Source: CAJWKT01 sp964465375
Lineage (GTDB): Bacteria; Pseudomonadota; Gammaproteobacteria; Steroidobacterales; Rariloculaceae
DNA length: 64,000 nt
Direction of reading: 5' to 3'
NCBI GenBank assembly: GCA_964465375.1
Contig: CAYXIJ010000009.1
Location: 11,639 to 75,638 of the forward strand
Under the pieces are notes generated by a model. It was not told where the DNA came from. It did no database searches and was given only the letters and a program-made list of their open reading frames with translations. Of this stretch, positions 8,799 to 18,146 are shown in pieces (the stretch's first letter is position 1; each line of letters starts with the position of its first letter). Made by a program: the position numbers and the translations under genes.

Positions 8799-9668
8799 TC
8801 ATGCTTTGTCTTTCGGATAATCTGGATCGCCCGGAAGGAGGACATGTTGCCGGCCGTTCTTCACTTCTATCCAAGGTCGTACTTTGGTGATTCCTTGCTG
8901 ATACCGGGTTCTTGCCCAGCTTTGTAAGCTATCGATTGTTAGAAAATCGACCAGCATCTCGAGGTGCTTCAGATGAGGTCTTGGAATCTGAATTTCCCCA
9001 TTGGCTTCAAGTCGTAGTGCCTCCTCGGCTGTTAACCAGCGGCTGTCGACCAGCTCTTTTCCATCGTGCTTCGCTGAGTGGTTTGGCGGGGACTTTGCTA
9101 GGAAGAAGCGATTTGAAAAGCGCGGGTTTGCTACCAAAGGCGTCTCCCAGTGTCCAATATAATGCAGGGTATCCGTGGCCAGCCTCAAATCATGTGTGGA
9201 CAAGATCTCACTCCAGGGATTGCCTGTGGACAATGCCGCCCGTATCTTTTTTATACTTCCTGGTGTCATCCAGGTGCCGCTAGGTTTCTGGGCCAATAGT
9301 ACCCCGGCTTCCTCAGTCAATTCGCGGATGGCAGCACTGTAAATACCCAAGCCACCAGACTTTACCCCTAGTCGGGCATTAGCTTTTTTTAGGCTCATGT
9401 TTTTGTGCTGAAAGGCATGAACTGCCACGTCTTCATTGGTGACTGTTCCTCCTGGGAATACGAATTGACTGCCCCAGTGGGTTCTTTTTTCCCGTTGTGC
9501 CATGAATATTTCAGGCACCCCGTTTTTTTCCTGAACCAGAATCACCGTAGCCGCTGGTGCAGCATGAACGATATCTTTCAAGGTAGTGTTTGAACTTTCT
9601 ATGACCTGTATCCCATCGGTTTGGTGAACTTTGAGTCCCTGACGTAGACTCTGCATAGGATAAAGCAT
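8799..9668 (-). CDS. Nudix hydrolase of the NUDT19 (CoA diphosphatase) type
   Basis: The 289-residue protein carries FPGG at 71-74 and the second half of the Nudix box, RELTEEAG, at 115-122. In a standard Nudix box the glycine and the Arg-Glu lie about 14 residues apart; here the gap is about 41, an insertion of roughly 27 residues. A similar insertion is the hallmark of NUDT19/RP2-type proteins, which hydrolyse CoA and acyl-CoA. Residues 36-46 form the typical first strand (AAPAATVILV). Hydrolysis of CoA derivatives is inferred from this. It is divergent from an enoyl-CoA hydratase/isomerase gene 107 bases away, consistent with a CoA-thioester theme. Confidence 0.83.
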   Translation of the reverse strand: MLYPMQSLRQGLKVHQTDGIQVIESSNTTLKDIVHAAPAATVILVQEKNGVPEIFMAQREKRTHWGSQFVFPGGTVTNEDVAVHAFQHKNMSLKKANARLGVKSGGLGIYSAAIRELTEEAGVLLAQKPSGTWMTPGSIKKIRAALSTGNPWSEILSTHDLRLATDTLHYIGHWETPLVANPRFSNRFFLAKSPPNHSAKHDGKELVDSRWLTAEEALRLEANGEIQIPRPHLKHLEMLVDFLTIDSLQSWARTRYQQGITKVRPWIEVKNGRQHVLLPGDPDYPKDKA

Positions 9669-9775
9669 TCTATTAAGGATTGACCGCCATTTTTCTTAAG
9701 CTAAAAAGGTTGTCAATTTATATTTCTATTTGAATCTTGGTGTAGGCGGTATTGTGATAATTGGGAGTATGGATG

Positions 9776-10537
9776 ATGGCTGTTAAGCATATCTTGACGG
9801 AATTGGAGAATGGCGTTCTCACAATCACGTTTAGTCGCCCCGAAAAGAAAAATGCCATTACTGTCGAGATGTATCAGGACATGACTGATGCATTGACTCG
9901 GTCTGAGGAAGACGAGGGGATTAAGGTTGCCGTTATCACCGGATCGCATGGGAATTTCACCTCCGGAAATGATCTACAGGATTTTATTGAGTCACCGCCT
10001 ACAGACGAAAACTCAGCGCCTTATAAATTTCTGAGGTGCATCGCACAACTGACTGTACCACTGATAGCTGCAGTTGACGGTATGTCTATTGGTATTGGAA
10101 CTACCATGTTGCTTCATTGTGATTTTGTCTATGCGACGCCACGAACAATTTTCCGACTCCCTTTTGTGAATCTAGGCCTAATTCCGGAAGCAGGCGCAAC
10201 TATGTTGCTACCTCGTTTGGTTGGTCATATGCGAGCCGCAGAGCTATTGATGCTTGGCGAGCCATTTGATGCCAATGTAGCGAGCCAACTGGGTTTGGTT
10301 TCTAAGGTATTTGAGCCCACAGCCTTGCTAGACCAGGCACGAAAAACAGCCTATCAATTAGCGGCAAAGCCTAGGTCGGCTATCGGTCAGACGAAAAAAT
10401 TACTGAGGATGCCTAGTGAGTCTATTTTGGAGAGAATTCACCGTGAAAGTTTAATTTTTACTGAATGTCTTCAATCAAAAGAAACAAAGGAAGCTATGAC
10501 CGCAATTCTTGAAAAAAATAAAATACCCAAAGAATGA
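9776..10537 (+). CDS. Enoyl-CoA hydratase/isomerase family protein
   Basis: The ATG at 9776 is preferred over ATG 9773 and an upstream TTG because GGGAG (9763-9767) lies eight bases before it; the product has 253 residues. The crotonase fold is shown by RPEKKNAI (21-28), the oxyanion segment TSGNDLQDF (62-70), the second oxyanion loop around GMSIGIGTTM (102-111) and a glutamate in GLIPEAG (Glu138). The GNDL wording and the single glutamate resemble delta3,delta2-enoyl-CoA isomerases of the ECI2 group more than two-glutamate hydratases, but the substrate cannot be fixed from sequence. It is followed by an exported propeller gene 64 bases downstream. Confidence 0.85.
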   Translation: MAVKHILTELENGVLTITFSRPEKKNAITVEMYQDMTDALTRSEEDEGIKVAVITGSHGNFTSGNDLQDFIESPPTDENSAPYKFLRCIAQLTVPLIAAVDGMSIGIGTTMLLHCDFVYATPRTIFRLPFVNLGLIPEAGATMLLPRLVGHMRAAELLMLGEPFDANVASQLGLVSKVFEPTALLDQARKTAYQLAAKPRSAIGQTKKLLRMPSESILERIHRESLIFTECLQSKETKEAMTAILEKNKIPKE

Positions 10538-10601
10538 TCTGATGCAAGAAATACTCCAGAGTGAAGATATATTTGCCGTCATCCCTACCAGGAGACCCGA
10601 A

Positions 10602-12083
10602 ATGAATATGACGATCAGAGTCTTCTGCCTACCCTTTTGGATTTTCAGCATTATTGTACTGTTCGTTAGTAATGCGGGTGCTTGGGGCGATGAAAGTGAA
10701 TCTTTTAATATGCAACTTGTCGGCAAACATCCCCTTCAAGGTCGCTCATCGTATCAACCAATTCCCCATAAATATGGTGATCGGTGGATACTTTTCGTAG
10801 GGCATCATGCTGGGGAGAGCCTGAATACTCAGACGGGTGAACTAGAGGTCAACGGGATGTCTGTTCTGGATATTACCGATGCCACCAAACCAGAATTATT
10901 GAGCCATGTGCCACCTACGAGCCCAGCAAGCGGAACCCAACACGTACAAGTTTGTGATGGGTCAAGTTTGCCCGAAGGTAATCCGGATAAAACCTATCTC
11001 TTGCGTACCAATGGCCTGCTGAGTTACGAACTATTTGATGTAACGGATCCCGCTGAACCAAAATTCTTAAGCACTATCGCTGAAACAGGCCACTCCTCTC
11101 GCCCTGAATCAAGCCGCGGGACAAGGGAAACGCACAAATTCCAGTGGGAGTGCATAACTGGAATAGCTTACTTCAATGGAACCCCGAAAGGGTGGCGTGT
11201 TACCCGACTACTGCAGGCATTTGATCTTAGTAATCCCAATAATCCGCACCATATCCGTGATTTTGGGCTAATCGGTTGGGAGCCCGGTGCACAAGACGCA
11301 TTTCCTGATTACGAAATTTCGGGACTACATCAACCATTTATTGTGGGTAATAGGATGTTTCTGGGTTACGGAAGCGGAAACAATGGTGTTTTACAAATTC
11401 TTAATACCGAAAAATTTCTTAAGGGTAACCCTTCTTCCGGTGATCCATTTGAACCGACTCCGGAAAATCTTCTCTATCCCCAGATCGCAAGACTCGATAT
11501 GCCAAGTTATTGGGGTGTGCACACTGCTAAGCCAATTTATGACATCCCAGCACCGGAAGGCAGCCATCATGAGCGGCTTGGAATAAAAGACTTGTTGATT
11601 GTAGTTTCAGAAGCTGGGAGAGACGCTCGCCGATGTCAGGCAACGCCAGATGTCATGTTCTTAATTGATATTACGGAAGAGGCTACGCCTTTTCCTATTT
11701 CTAGTTTTCAGGTACCTGCGCAATCCGGAGATTTTTGTGAGCGCGGAGGACGATTCGGGCCTCACTCCGTCCATGATGCATTTCACCCAAAGTTTGATAA
11801 AACCTTAGTAATTCTGTCTTATTTTAATGCTGGGATTCGAGTGGTTGATATCCGCGATCCGTTTCAGCCGGTTGAGGTAGGTTATTTTATTCCGGAGACC
11901 ACGAGCAACACTGTAGAGGATTGCATAACAATCAATGAAACAGAGCACTGTAACCGTGCTATACAAACCAATAATGTGAATATTGATGACCGAGGATTCA
12001 TCTACGCCGTTGATCGTGCAAATACAGGGCTTCACATAGTGGAATTGACTGGTACTGCACGCAGTATCCCCGTGTTACCTTAA
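10602..12083 (+). CDS. Exported LVIVD-repeat beta-propeller protein
   Basis: The start at 10602 follows AGGAGA with six-base spacing; the frame is open upstream but overlaps the enoyl-CoA hydratase end. The 493-residue protein has a signal peptide ending near NAGA and about five blade units of the type [LVI]xxxD[IVL][TSR][DN]xxxPxxxxx: MSVLDITDATKPELL, YELFDVTDPAEPKFL, LQAFDLSNPNNPHHI, MFLIDITEEATP and IRVVDIRDPFQPVEV. These match the LVIVD-type propeller repeats of surface or periplasmic proteins. No catalytic motif is visible, so the role may be binding or scaffolding. It is followed by a DASS transporter gene 22 bases later, which may share the transcript. Confidence 0.78.
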   Translation: MNMTIRVFCLPFWIFSIIVLFVSNAGAWGDESESFNMQLVGKHPLQGRSSYQPIPHKYGDRWILFVGHHAGESLNTQTGELEVNGMSVLDITDATKPELLSHVPPTSPASGTQHVQVCDGSSLPEGNPDKTYLLRTNGLLSYELFDVTDPAEPKFLSTIAETGHSSRPESSRGTRETHKFQWECITGIAYFNGTPKGWRVTRLLQAFDLSNPNNPHHIRDFGLIGWEPGAQDAFPDYEISGLHQPFIVGNRMFLGYGSGNNGVLQILNTEKFLKGNPSSGDPFEPTPENLLYPQIARLDMPSYWGVHTAKPIYDIPAPEGSHHERLGIKDLLIVVSEAGRDARRCQATPDVMFLIDITEEATPFPISSFQVPAQSGDFCERGGRFGPHSVHDAFHPKFDKTLVILSYFNAGIRVVDIRDPFQPVEVGYFIPETTSNTVEDCITINETEHCNRAIQTNNVNIDDRGFIYAVDRANTGLHIVELTGTARSIPVLP

Positions 12084-12105
12084 AGCGTCCCCGCAGTCAT
12101 AAGGG

Positions 12106-13536
12106 ATGGCCGATTTGGGTAACCGGAAAATAATCCATAGTCTCGCGGGACCAGCCATATTTGGGCTTATGATCCTGCTTCCAGCAGATTTTATGGCCTA
12201 CGAAGTGCGGTGCAGCATCGGGCTGCTCCTGTGGATGGCCTGGTGGTGGATCACTAGGCCCGTGCATTTGGCGGTTACCGGTTTCCTACCATTAGCAACA
12301 GCTGCATTGTTCGATTTCGTTCCACTCTCCCGTATTTTGCCCGCATATGCATCGGAATTGGTCATTCTGCTCCTGTCAGCAAATGTACTTACAACCTGCT
12401 GGAGCCTATGGGGTCTGGATCGTCGGATTGCTCTTGTTTCTCTGATTGGCGTGGGAACTAATACTACTCGCCAAATACTGGCTTGGTTTGCGATCGGCAT
12501 GATTCTAAGTGCCTTCCTGCCTAATACCATTGTTGCGGCAACCATGATTCCTATCGTGGTAGCTATGCTTAAGTTCATCGGAATCGAGGATCTGTGGGAG
12601 AGTAATCTGGGAACTGCGCTGGTCATTGCGGTGGCCTGGGGAACTAGCGCTGGTGGGGCCACTACGCCATTGGGCGGAGCACCCAATCTACTAACCGTGG
12701 AATTTATTCAAGAAATGGTTACGCAGGAGGAGTTCCTTTTCACTACATGGGTTACACGCTTTTTACCTCTTAGCTTGTGCCTCATGGTTGCCACGTTTCT
12801 CTATGTTCGCTTTGCCTTCAAGCCTGAGATTACACGGATCGAAGGAACCAGGGCATTTTTTACCAGTGAGCTTAAATCACTGGGCCCAATGAATATTCAT
12901 GAAAAATGGGGGTTTTGGTTATTTTTAGTCCCAGCATTATTAGCCTTTACACGTCCACTTTATGCCAATCTACTTCCTGCCTTCAGTCCGGCCTATGCTT
13001 TTCTGACATTCGCACTTTTGTGTTTTCTGATTCGGGCGCGGGGCGAGAACCTCATGACCTGGGAATATGCCCAGAAAAAAATGATGTGGGGACTGTTTTA
13101 TCTCTTTGCCGGAGGGACTGCGCTTGGGCGGATCCTCAGTGAAACCGGCACGGCTGCCTACATCGCAGATATGCTGCTTCCTTATGCCAGCGATGGAGGT
13201 TTTGTCGCGGTCCTAGTGTTTGCAGCCCTCACATTAATAATGACACAAATTACAAGCAACACCGCCGCTATTGCTATTACTGTACCGATCACCATTAGCA
13301 CCTTTGATAGCCTAGGCCTGAACCCACTACCTTTTGTTTATATCGTTGCGGCCATCGGTAACTGCGGATTCATGCTACCGACATCTGCAGGGGGTCCCGC
13401 AGTGGCGGCTGGTTATGGAATCAATCTAAAAACGATGGCAGTCAAAGGATTTTGGGCTTGCCTGATCGCATTAGTCGTGGTTGTATCAATTGGATATTTG
13501 CTTGCAAGTTTCTGGCCCGCATTCAGCACTGCTTAA
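12106..13536 (+). CDS. DASS/SLC13-family anion (dicarboxylate or sulfate) symporter
   Basis: A 476-residue polytopic membrane protein with the two diagnostic Ser/Pro-Asn-Thr motifs of the divalent anion:Na+ symporter family: LPNTIVAATMIPI in the first half and TSNTAAIAITVPI in the second. A glycine-rich GGATTPLGGAPNL loop and a C-terminal TSAGGPAVAAGYGI helix hairpin also fit. The ATG at 12106 almost touches the ribosome site AAGGGA (12101-12106); the TTG at 12115 would have an ideal eight-base spacing and may be the true start. It probably imports an organic diacid or an inorganic oxyanion into the cytoplasm. The next gene is convergent. Confidence 0.86.
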   Translation: MADLGNRKIIHSLAGPAIFGLMILLPADFMAYEVRCSIGLLLWMAWWWITRPVHLAVTGFLPLATAALFDFVPLSRILPAYASELVILLLSANVLTTCWSLWGLDRRIALVSLIGVGTNTTRQILAWFAIGMILSAFLPNTIVAATMIPIVVAMLKFIGIEDLWESNLGTALVIAVAWGTSAGGATTPLGGAPNLLTVEFIQEMVTQEEFLFTTWVTRFLPLSLCLMVATFLYVRFAFKPEITRIEGTRAFFTSELKSLGPMNIHEKWGFWLFLVPALLAFTRPLYANLLPAFSPAYAFLTFALLCFLIRARGENLMTWEYAQKKMMWGLFYLFAGGTALGRILSETGTAAYIADMLLPYASDGGFVAVLVFAALTLIMTQITSNTAAIAITVPITISTFDSLGLNPLPFVYIVAAIGNCGFMLPTSAGGPAVAAGYGINLKTMAVKGFWACLIALVVVVSIGYLLASFWPAFSTA

Positions 13537-13664
13537 AAATTTTTATCCCGTAAAGTCCCTTGGAAAAAATGAAGATGGAATATTTGATGACGTCTATTTC
13601 GAAGAAGTAAAACTAGCCAAATGATACTTGAAAGAAAAGATTGGGACACAAAAAGCTGGTGGAA

Positions 13665-15644
13665 TTAAAATAATAAGGAAGGGTGAAGTAATAAATTCAT
13701 CAGCTGACCATAAAATCCCCAGACCATCAAAAATGTCATTGCCGCATAGATAAGTACAACAGGCCACTGGTATTGACCCCAGGTACGCAGATAAACAATG
13801 ACAAACAACGGAAGAGCGACCAATTGACCCGCTAGGTAAGTAATTCCTACAATTCCTAACAGGTAGGCAGCGAACCTTAGGCTCCGATAGATTTCTGCTT
13901 CACGAAGCGCTGCTATCAACGCCGAGCTAAACCCCGCTGAAGATTTAATTGTTATTAAGCAGGCCCTGGCATCTTTTAAAACCACCAGAGCAGCCAGTGG
14001 GATTGCCACCATCAAGACAGCACGAGGAAACTGGGCCGTAGCTGCTTCTTGAAAATCCATCGAGACTAAATATGCAAAAACAAAAATGAAAGCCATACCG
14101 ATGGCTAAAGGCAAGGAAATCAGGGGGTTCTGTGCTGCCCCTTCACCACCCTGTGGGCGTTTCCCGGGTTTTGGCCTTAGGGTGCCTCGCACAGCAAAAA
14201 AAATAGTGAGAGCAATCAAGATTTCAATCACAATGACAACCGGGCGGTTAAACAACCAGTCGTAACCTGCATATATTTGTGTGCTCAATTGCAGGTTATT
14301 TTCCATCAGCCCCCCCAGCACAAGGGCCAAAATCAATGGTGGCCGCGGCCAACCACCCTGCTTCATAAGGTAACCCAGTGCACCCATGGCTAAACAGGTC
14401 CACCAATCACCAATCGAGCTGGTGGCAACCCAGGTGCCCATTAGAAGCACGACCATCACGCCTGGTACGATAAGGTGACCAGGAACAAAAGCCATCTTTT
14501 GAATTTGCCGACTAAAAAGCATTAACAATCCGGCCGCAATAACATTGGCAACCGCAATTGCCCAGACCATGCTGAAGGTAATCGGAAGGTTGACGGTCAG
14601 CATATCAGGCCCTGGCCGAAGCCCCTTAATGACTAATGCGCCAAGTAGGATAGCCGTACCAATACTTCCCGGAATACCAAACGCAACAGTGGGAATAAGC
14701 GCACCTGCTTTATGAGCATTGTTGGCAGTTTCCGGAGCAATCACACCACGAATATCTCCACTCCCGAATTTAGAGCTATCCCGTGCGCTCTGGACCGCAT
14801 GCCCGTAGGCGATCCAATCCACAATGGTGGCCCCTAATCCGGGAATCATGCCAATGTAGGTTCCGAGCAGCGCCGAACGTAAAGCAAGCCACCGATGACG
14901 AAAGGCATCCTTAATACCCCGCAACATTTGATTATCACCAGACTCTTCTCGGCTAACCCGGGAAATGGAGGTATTTTTTACCGCCAGCTCCATAAGCTCA
15001 GGTATTCCGAACAAACCAAGGACAATGGGAATAATCGGAATACCATCCAGAAGGTAGTTAACACCAAAGTAGAAACGTGGAACCCCGGTTGCATCAGCAT
15101 AACCGACTGTCGTTAAAAGCAAGCCCAGCAATGCGACAGAAAGCCCCTTCACCACTGACTGGCCTGACAAAACACCGATCATAGTTAAACCAAGAACGGC
15201 AAGCATAAAGAACTCGGGTACCCCAAATGCAAAAATAACCGGAAGAATTACCGGTAGTGAAAACGCAAGAAGTAGTGCCCCCAGGACCCCGCCAAAGGCG
15301 GATACAGTATATGTTGCACCAAAGGCACGGGCCGCTTGCCCTTTCTTAGCCAAGGGATAACCATCCAAAATTGTAGCCTGGGAAGCGACGGTACCCGGGA
15401 TACCTAGCATGATCGATGGAATGCTATCGCTAGTAGAAGTTACGGCATACATGCCCAACAACAATGCGAAAGCAGGTACTGGGTCCATGCCAAACGTAAA
15501 AGGAAGCATCAGCGCTAAACCCACAGCTCCGCCTAGGCCGGGCACTGCACCTATCCACATTCCGAGAAAAACACCAAGCCCCAAGTAACCGACAGCTGGC
15601 CAGCTGAACGCGAGCGCCAATCCGCCCAGCATCCCTTCAATCAT
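13665..15644 (-). CDS. TTT-family permease, TctA fused to a TctB-like domain
   Basis: A 659-residue protein. Residues 1 to about 500 are TctA, the large membrane subunit of tripartite tricarboxylate transporters, with the signature GxxxGxxPGLGGAVGLALMLP near residue 30, LGIPGTVASQATILDGYPLAKKG near 80 and the repeat PGLGATIVDWIAYGHA around 270. TctA proteins are normally near 500 residues. The extra 150 residues contain about four hydrophobic helices and end in YAAMTFLMVWGFYGQLMNL, matching the small TctB subunit in size and topology, so the two subunits appear fused. It is the last gene of a six-gene minus-strand operon and directly follows its periplasmic binding protein. Confidence 0.88.
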   Translation of the reverse strand: MIEGMLGGLALAFSWPAVGYLGLGVFLGMWIGAVPGLGGAVGLALMLPFTFGMDPVPAFALLLGMYAVTSTSDSIPSIMLGIPGTVASQATILDGYPLAKKGQAARAFGATYTVSAFGGVLGALLLAFSLPVILPVIFAFGVPEFFMLAVLGLTMIGVLSGQSVVKGLSVALLGLLLTTVGYADATGVPRFYFGVNYLLDGIPIIPIVLGLFGIPELMELAVKNTSISRVSREESGDNQMLRGIKDAFRHRWLALRSALLGTYIGMIPGLGATIVDWIAYGHAVQSARDSSKFGSGDIRGVIAPETANNAHKAGALIPTVAFGIPGSIGTAILLGALVIKGLRPGPDMLTVNLPITFSMVWAIAVANVIAAGLLMLFSRQIQKMAFVPGHLIVPGVMVVLLMGTWVATSSIGDWWTCLAMGALGYLMKQGGWPRPPLILALVLGGLMENNLQLSTQIYAGYDWLFNRPVVIVIEILIALTIFFAVRGTLRPKPGKRPQGGEGAAQNPLISLPLAIGMAFIFVFAYLVSMDFQEAATAQFPRAVLMVAIPLAALVVLKDARACLITIKSSAGFSSALIAALREAEIYRSLRFAAYLLGIVGITYLAGQLVALPLFVIVYLRTWGQYQWPVVLIYAAMTFLMVWGFYGQLMNLLLHPSLLF

Positions 15645-15676
15645 GCCGCTTGTTCCCTGTTATTGTCGCGAGAAGA

Positions 15677-16756
15677 TTAGCGCCCTTCTGCAATGTAGCT
15701 TTCCAAAAAGGCTGACACATTCTCGGGCACCTCATAGAGGCTCTTGATAATCTCAGTTCCATCCACCCAGTTTATTAAAGGTAAATGGAACCCGTACATC
15801 TTTTCTTCCTCTGATTGATAGGCTGCGTCTTCTGTAACCCTTACAAAACTGTCACGCAATATATTTAGATACTCCTCAGGCGTACCCGGAGGTAAAAACG
15901 CTGCGTATACGATATCGTTTACCCGTGGTAACAACCATTTGTAAATTTCAAATTCTTCGCCGGAGGGTTCAGCACCTGTGAGGTTTTCGTAAAACTCCAT
16001 GTAACTTGGGATGTCCGGTGCAACCGTTAGTGGGCGTAGGTTTCCGTCTGAATCCGATATTGGGTTGTGCCATAACGGGATAGCTAATCCCTGCTCAACC
16101 AGGGTAGGCTCAATAGAGAAACGGTATAGCCCGAGGGATGCTACCTGAAGGTCGATTTCCCCCCTCCGTACTGCATTAAAAACATCGGCCGCCCCCTGGA
16201 AACCCGTCACGTACTGATAATCAGCTCCAACTGCATCTAGTGCCAAGCGGCCCAGAAGGTCAAACCGATGGGCCGGATTCTGGCCTGCAAATTTTAGGCC
16301 TTCTGCTGTCAGCAAATCCTCCGCATCTTTAATTTTATCCGTTCGAACATAAGCCATATTTGGGCTCGATAGCCCACCTATGAAGGGCATTTCCGAAAAA
16401 TTTGCCCGCAGGCCAGGCTGCTTCAATATTGCAGCAGCTCCCGAGGTAGGTGAATAAAGAATATGAAGGCCGTCTGCAGCAGCCACTTCAGCTCCAAAGT
16501 TCCAGACCCGGGTTCCTCCACCACCAGGCATGTTTCTTACCACTATGGTTGGTTCGCCAGGTATAAATTTCCGCCAAAACTCAGCAAATACACGGACATG
16601 TAGATCTGCTCCACTGCCTGGGGTTCTACCAACGTACAAGGTAACGGTCTTGCCGTCATAATAGGGACTTTCTTGACCATACGCGGTAAAAGCTCCAGCC
16701 AATCCAGCTATCAGCAACGTAATCTTTGGTAACATCAGCCTAGTGGGCCTGATCAC
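15677..16756 (-). CDS. TctC/Bug-family periplasmic binding protein
   Basis: The start is a GTG at 16756 with AGGAG seven bases upstream; a later in-frame ATG lacks a ribosome site. The 359-residue protein has a signal peptide ending near AYG-Gln28 and the Bug-type start of the mature domain (YYDGKTVTLYVGRTPGSGAD, then IVVRNMPGGGGTRVWNFGAE). Such proteins capture carboxylates through water-mediated contacts and deliver them to TctAB. It stands 32 bases before the TctA-TctB fusion and downstream of a 2-hydroxyacid dehydrogenase, suggesting a hydroxy-acid or related carboxylate substrate. Confidence 0.88.
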   Translation of the reverse strand: MIRPTRLMLPKITLLIAGLAGAFTAYGQESPYYDGKTVTLYVGRTPGSGADLHVRVFAEFWRKFIPGEPTIVVRNMPGGGGTRVWNFGAEVAAADGLHILYSPTSGAAAILKQPGLRANFSEMPFIGGLSSPNMAYVRTDKIKDAEDLLTAEGLKFAGQNPAHRFDLLGRLALDAVGADYQYVTGFQGAADVFNAVRRGEIDLQVASLGLYRFSIEPTLVEQGLAIPLWHNPISDSDGNLRPLTVAPDIPSYMEFYENLTGAEPSGEEFEIYKWLLPRVNDIVYAAFLPPGTPEEYLNILRDSFVRVTEDAAYQSEEEKMYGFHLPLINWVDGTEIIKSLYEVPENVSAFLESYIAEGR

Positions 16757-16800
16757 TCAGAAGCTCCTCATTTTGTTTGTGTCAATCCGAAAACCTACAC

Positions 16801-17802
16801 TTAATATACCCTGTTCAAAGGTTGCTCGCCGTCATTCAATACGCGGAGTACATTCTCCCAGGCAGTACGAAATAGATAGGCCCAAGCTTGACGGGTTACC
16901 CCGGCAATGTGGGGGGTGAGCAAAACTCGTTGAGCAGCCTCCTTATCTAGTTGAAGGAGGGGGTTAGATTCGGATGGAGGTTCTTCGGCATAGACATCAA
17001 TTACTGCACCACCCAGGGTTCCTGAAGCCAAAGCCTCTGCGAGGGCCGCCTCGTCTACGATTCCACCTCGTGCTGCATTAATCAGGATAGCTGTCGATTT
17101 CATCTGGGTCAGCTCGGTCCCAGAGATCAAGCCCTTGGTGGCCGGTATTAGTGGAACATGCAACGTCACGATGTCTGCCGTTTGCAGTAATTCATTTAAA
17201 GTCACGCGACGGGCACCGAGGTGTTCAGCTGCCATTGGGTCAGCCGGCTGGGGGTCATAGAAAACGATATTGCTACCCATCCCCTGAAAGGCTTCTGCAA
17301 CAGCCAGCCCGATGTTGCCAAGACCAATGATCCCTATCGTGAGCCCCACAAGCCCTGGGACGCACTCAGAAATCATTTGTGTCCTACACTCTATATACTG
17401 ACCATGGTGAATTTCATGCTGCGCCCAACCAATGCGTCGGAGTAGAAAAAGTACAGAGGCAATGGCGTACTCAGCAACAGCGGCGTTGGAGCCACCAGGT
17501 ACATTCGCCACTGGAATCCCCAAGCTCCTCATGGCTACTTCATCAAGCCGGTCCACTCCTGCTCCAGTTACCTGAACGAGTTCAATGTTGCTATCTGCAA
17601 AAAGGGACGACGGGAGTTTTGGCCCAACTGCTGGTATCACTAAGGCCCGCGCATTCTTTATAGCCTCACTCACATTGATGTCACCAGGACCCCCGTATCG
17701 AATAGAAAGATCAGTCGGTGGTGTGACACCTACCTTCAGAAAATCCTGCTCCGGACGCAGACAAAGCACCTTCGCCGTCAAGCTTTGGTCTCCGAAACAC
17801 AT
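16801..17802 (-). CDS. D-isomer-specific 2-hydroxyacid dehydrogenase
   Basis: The 333-residue protein has the catalytic arginine region (VQVTGAGVDRLD), the Rossmann motif GIIGLGNIGLAV, NAARGGIVDEAAL with the second Arg region, DVYAEEPP with the catalytic Glu, and LTPHIAGVT with the histidine. It should reduce or oxidise a 2-hydroxy/2-oxo acid with NAD(P). The gene overlaps the end of the cupin gene by 25 bases, typical of translational coupling. In sulfolactate degraders the (S)-sulfolactate dehydrogenase SlcC belongs to this same family, and a SuyAB-like lyase lies nearby, but phosphoglycerate-, glyoxylate- or sugar-acid-type substrates are equally open. Confidence 0.87.
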   Translation of the reverse strand: MCFGDQSLTAKVLCLRPEQDFLKVGVTPPTDLSIRYGGPGDINVSEAIKNARALVIPAVGPKLPSSLFADSNIELVQVTGAGVDRLDEVAMRSLGIPVANVPGGSNAAVAEYAIASVLFLLRRIGWAQHEIHHGQYIECRTQMISECVPGLVGLTIGIIGLGNIGLAVAEAFQGMGSNIVFYDPQPADPMAAEHLGARRVTLNELLQTADIVTLHVPLIPATKGLISGTELTQMKSTAILINAARGGIVDEAALAEALASGTLGGAVIDVYAEEPPSESNPLLQLDKEAAQRVLLTPHIAGVTRQAWAYLFRTAWENVLRVLNDGEQPLNRVY

Positions 17803-18140
17803 CCCGTTGGGAAAAAACAGAGCATGAGTAATGGATCGTCACCTATATTGAGGGTTACATGCTTTTCCTCAGGTGGAATCAAAATAGTATCACCTGGGCC
17901 AAGAGTATATTCTCCACTATCGGCCATCGTTCGACCCTTTCCTGAAAGAATGTAGATACATTCTTCATGGCTACCGTGAAAGTGGTGTTTTCTAGGTGGG
18001 ATATCGGGGGATGGTACCGGTATCTCTACGAGCCGCAAAGAAACCGCATCCGAGCCAAGCTTGCCTGACAGGATCTCAAGAGAGCGCCTCCCAGGAAGCC
18101 GAAGATCTTTGGCATCACCGGCTTTAATTAACTGAGCCAT
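17778..18140 (-). CDS. Small cupin-domain protein
   Basis: A 120-residue single cupin barrel. The first cupin motif is seen as HHFHGSHEECIYILSGKG (two His and a Glu as metal ligands) and the second as PGDTILIPPEEKHVTLNIG (His ligand). Such small cupins act as metal-dependent isomerases, lyases or dioxygenases on sugars and carboxylates. It sits six bases after the creatininase-family gene and overlaps the 2-hydroxyacid dehydrogenase gene, so it belongs to the operon; the reaction is unknown. Confidence 0.82.
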   Translation of the reverse strand: MAQLIKAGDAKDLRLPGRRSLEILSGKLGSDAVSLRLVEIPVPSPDIPPRKHHFHGSHEECIYILSGKGRTMADSGEYTLGPGDTILIPPEEKHVTLNIGDDPLLMLCFFPTGCVSETKA

Positions 18141-18146
18141 GCTATT

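Noticed and set aside
12198..12686. 162-codon minus-strand frame within the DASS transporter gene
   Set aside because: Antisense to conserved transmembrane motifs; composition (Arg, Ser, Thr, Pro rich) is typical of a shadow frame.
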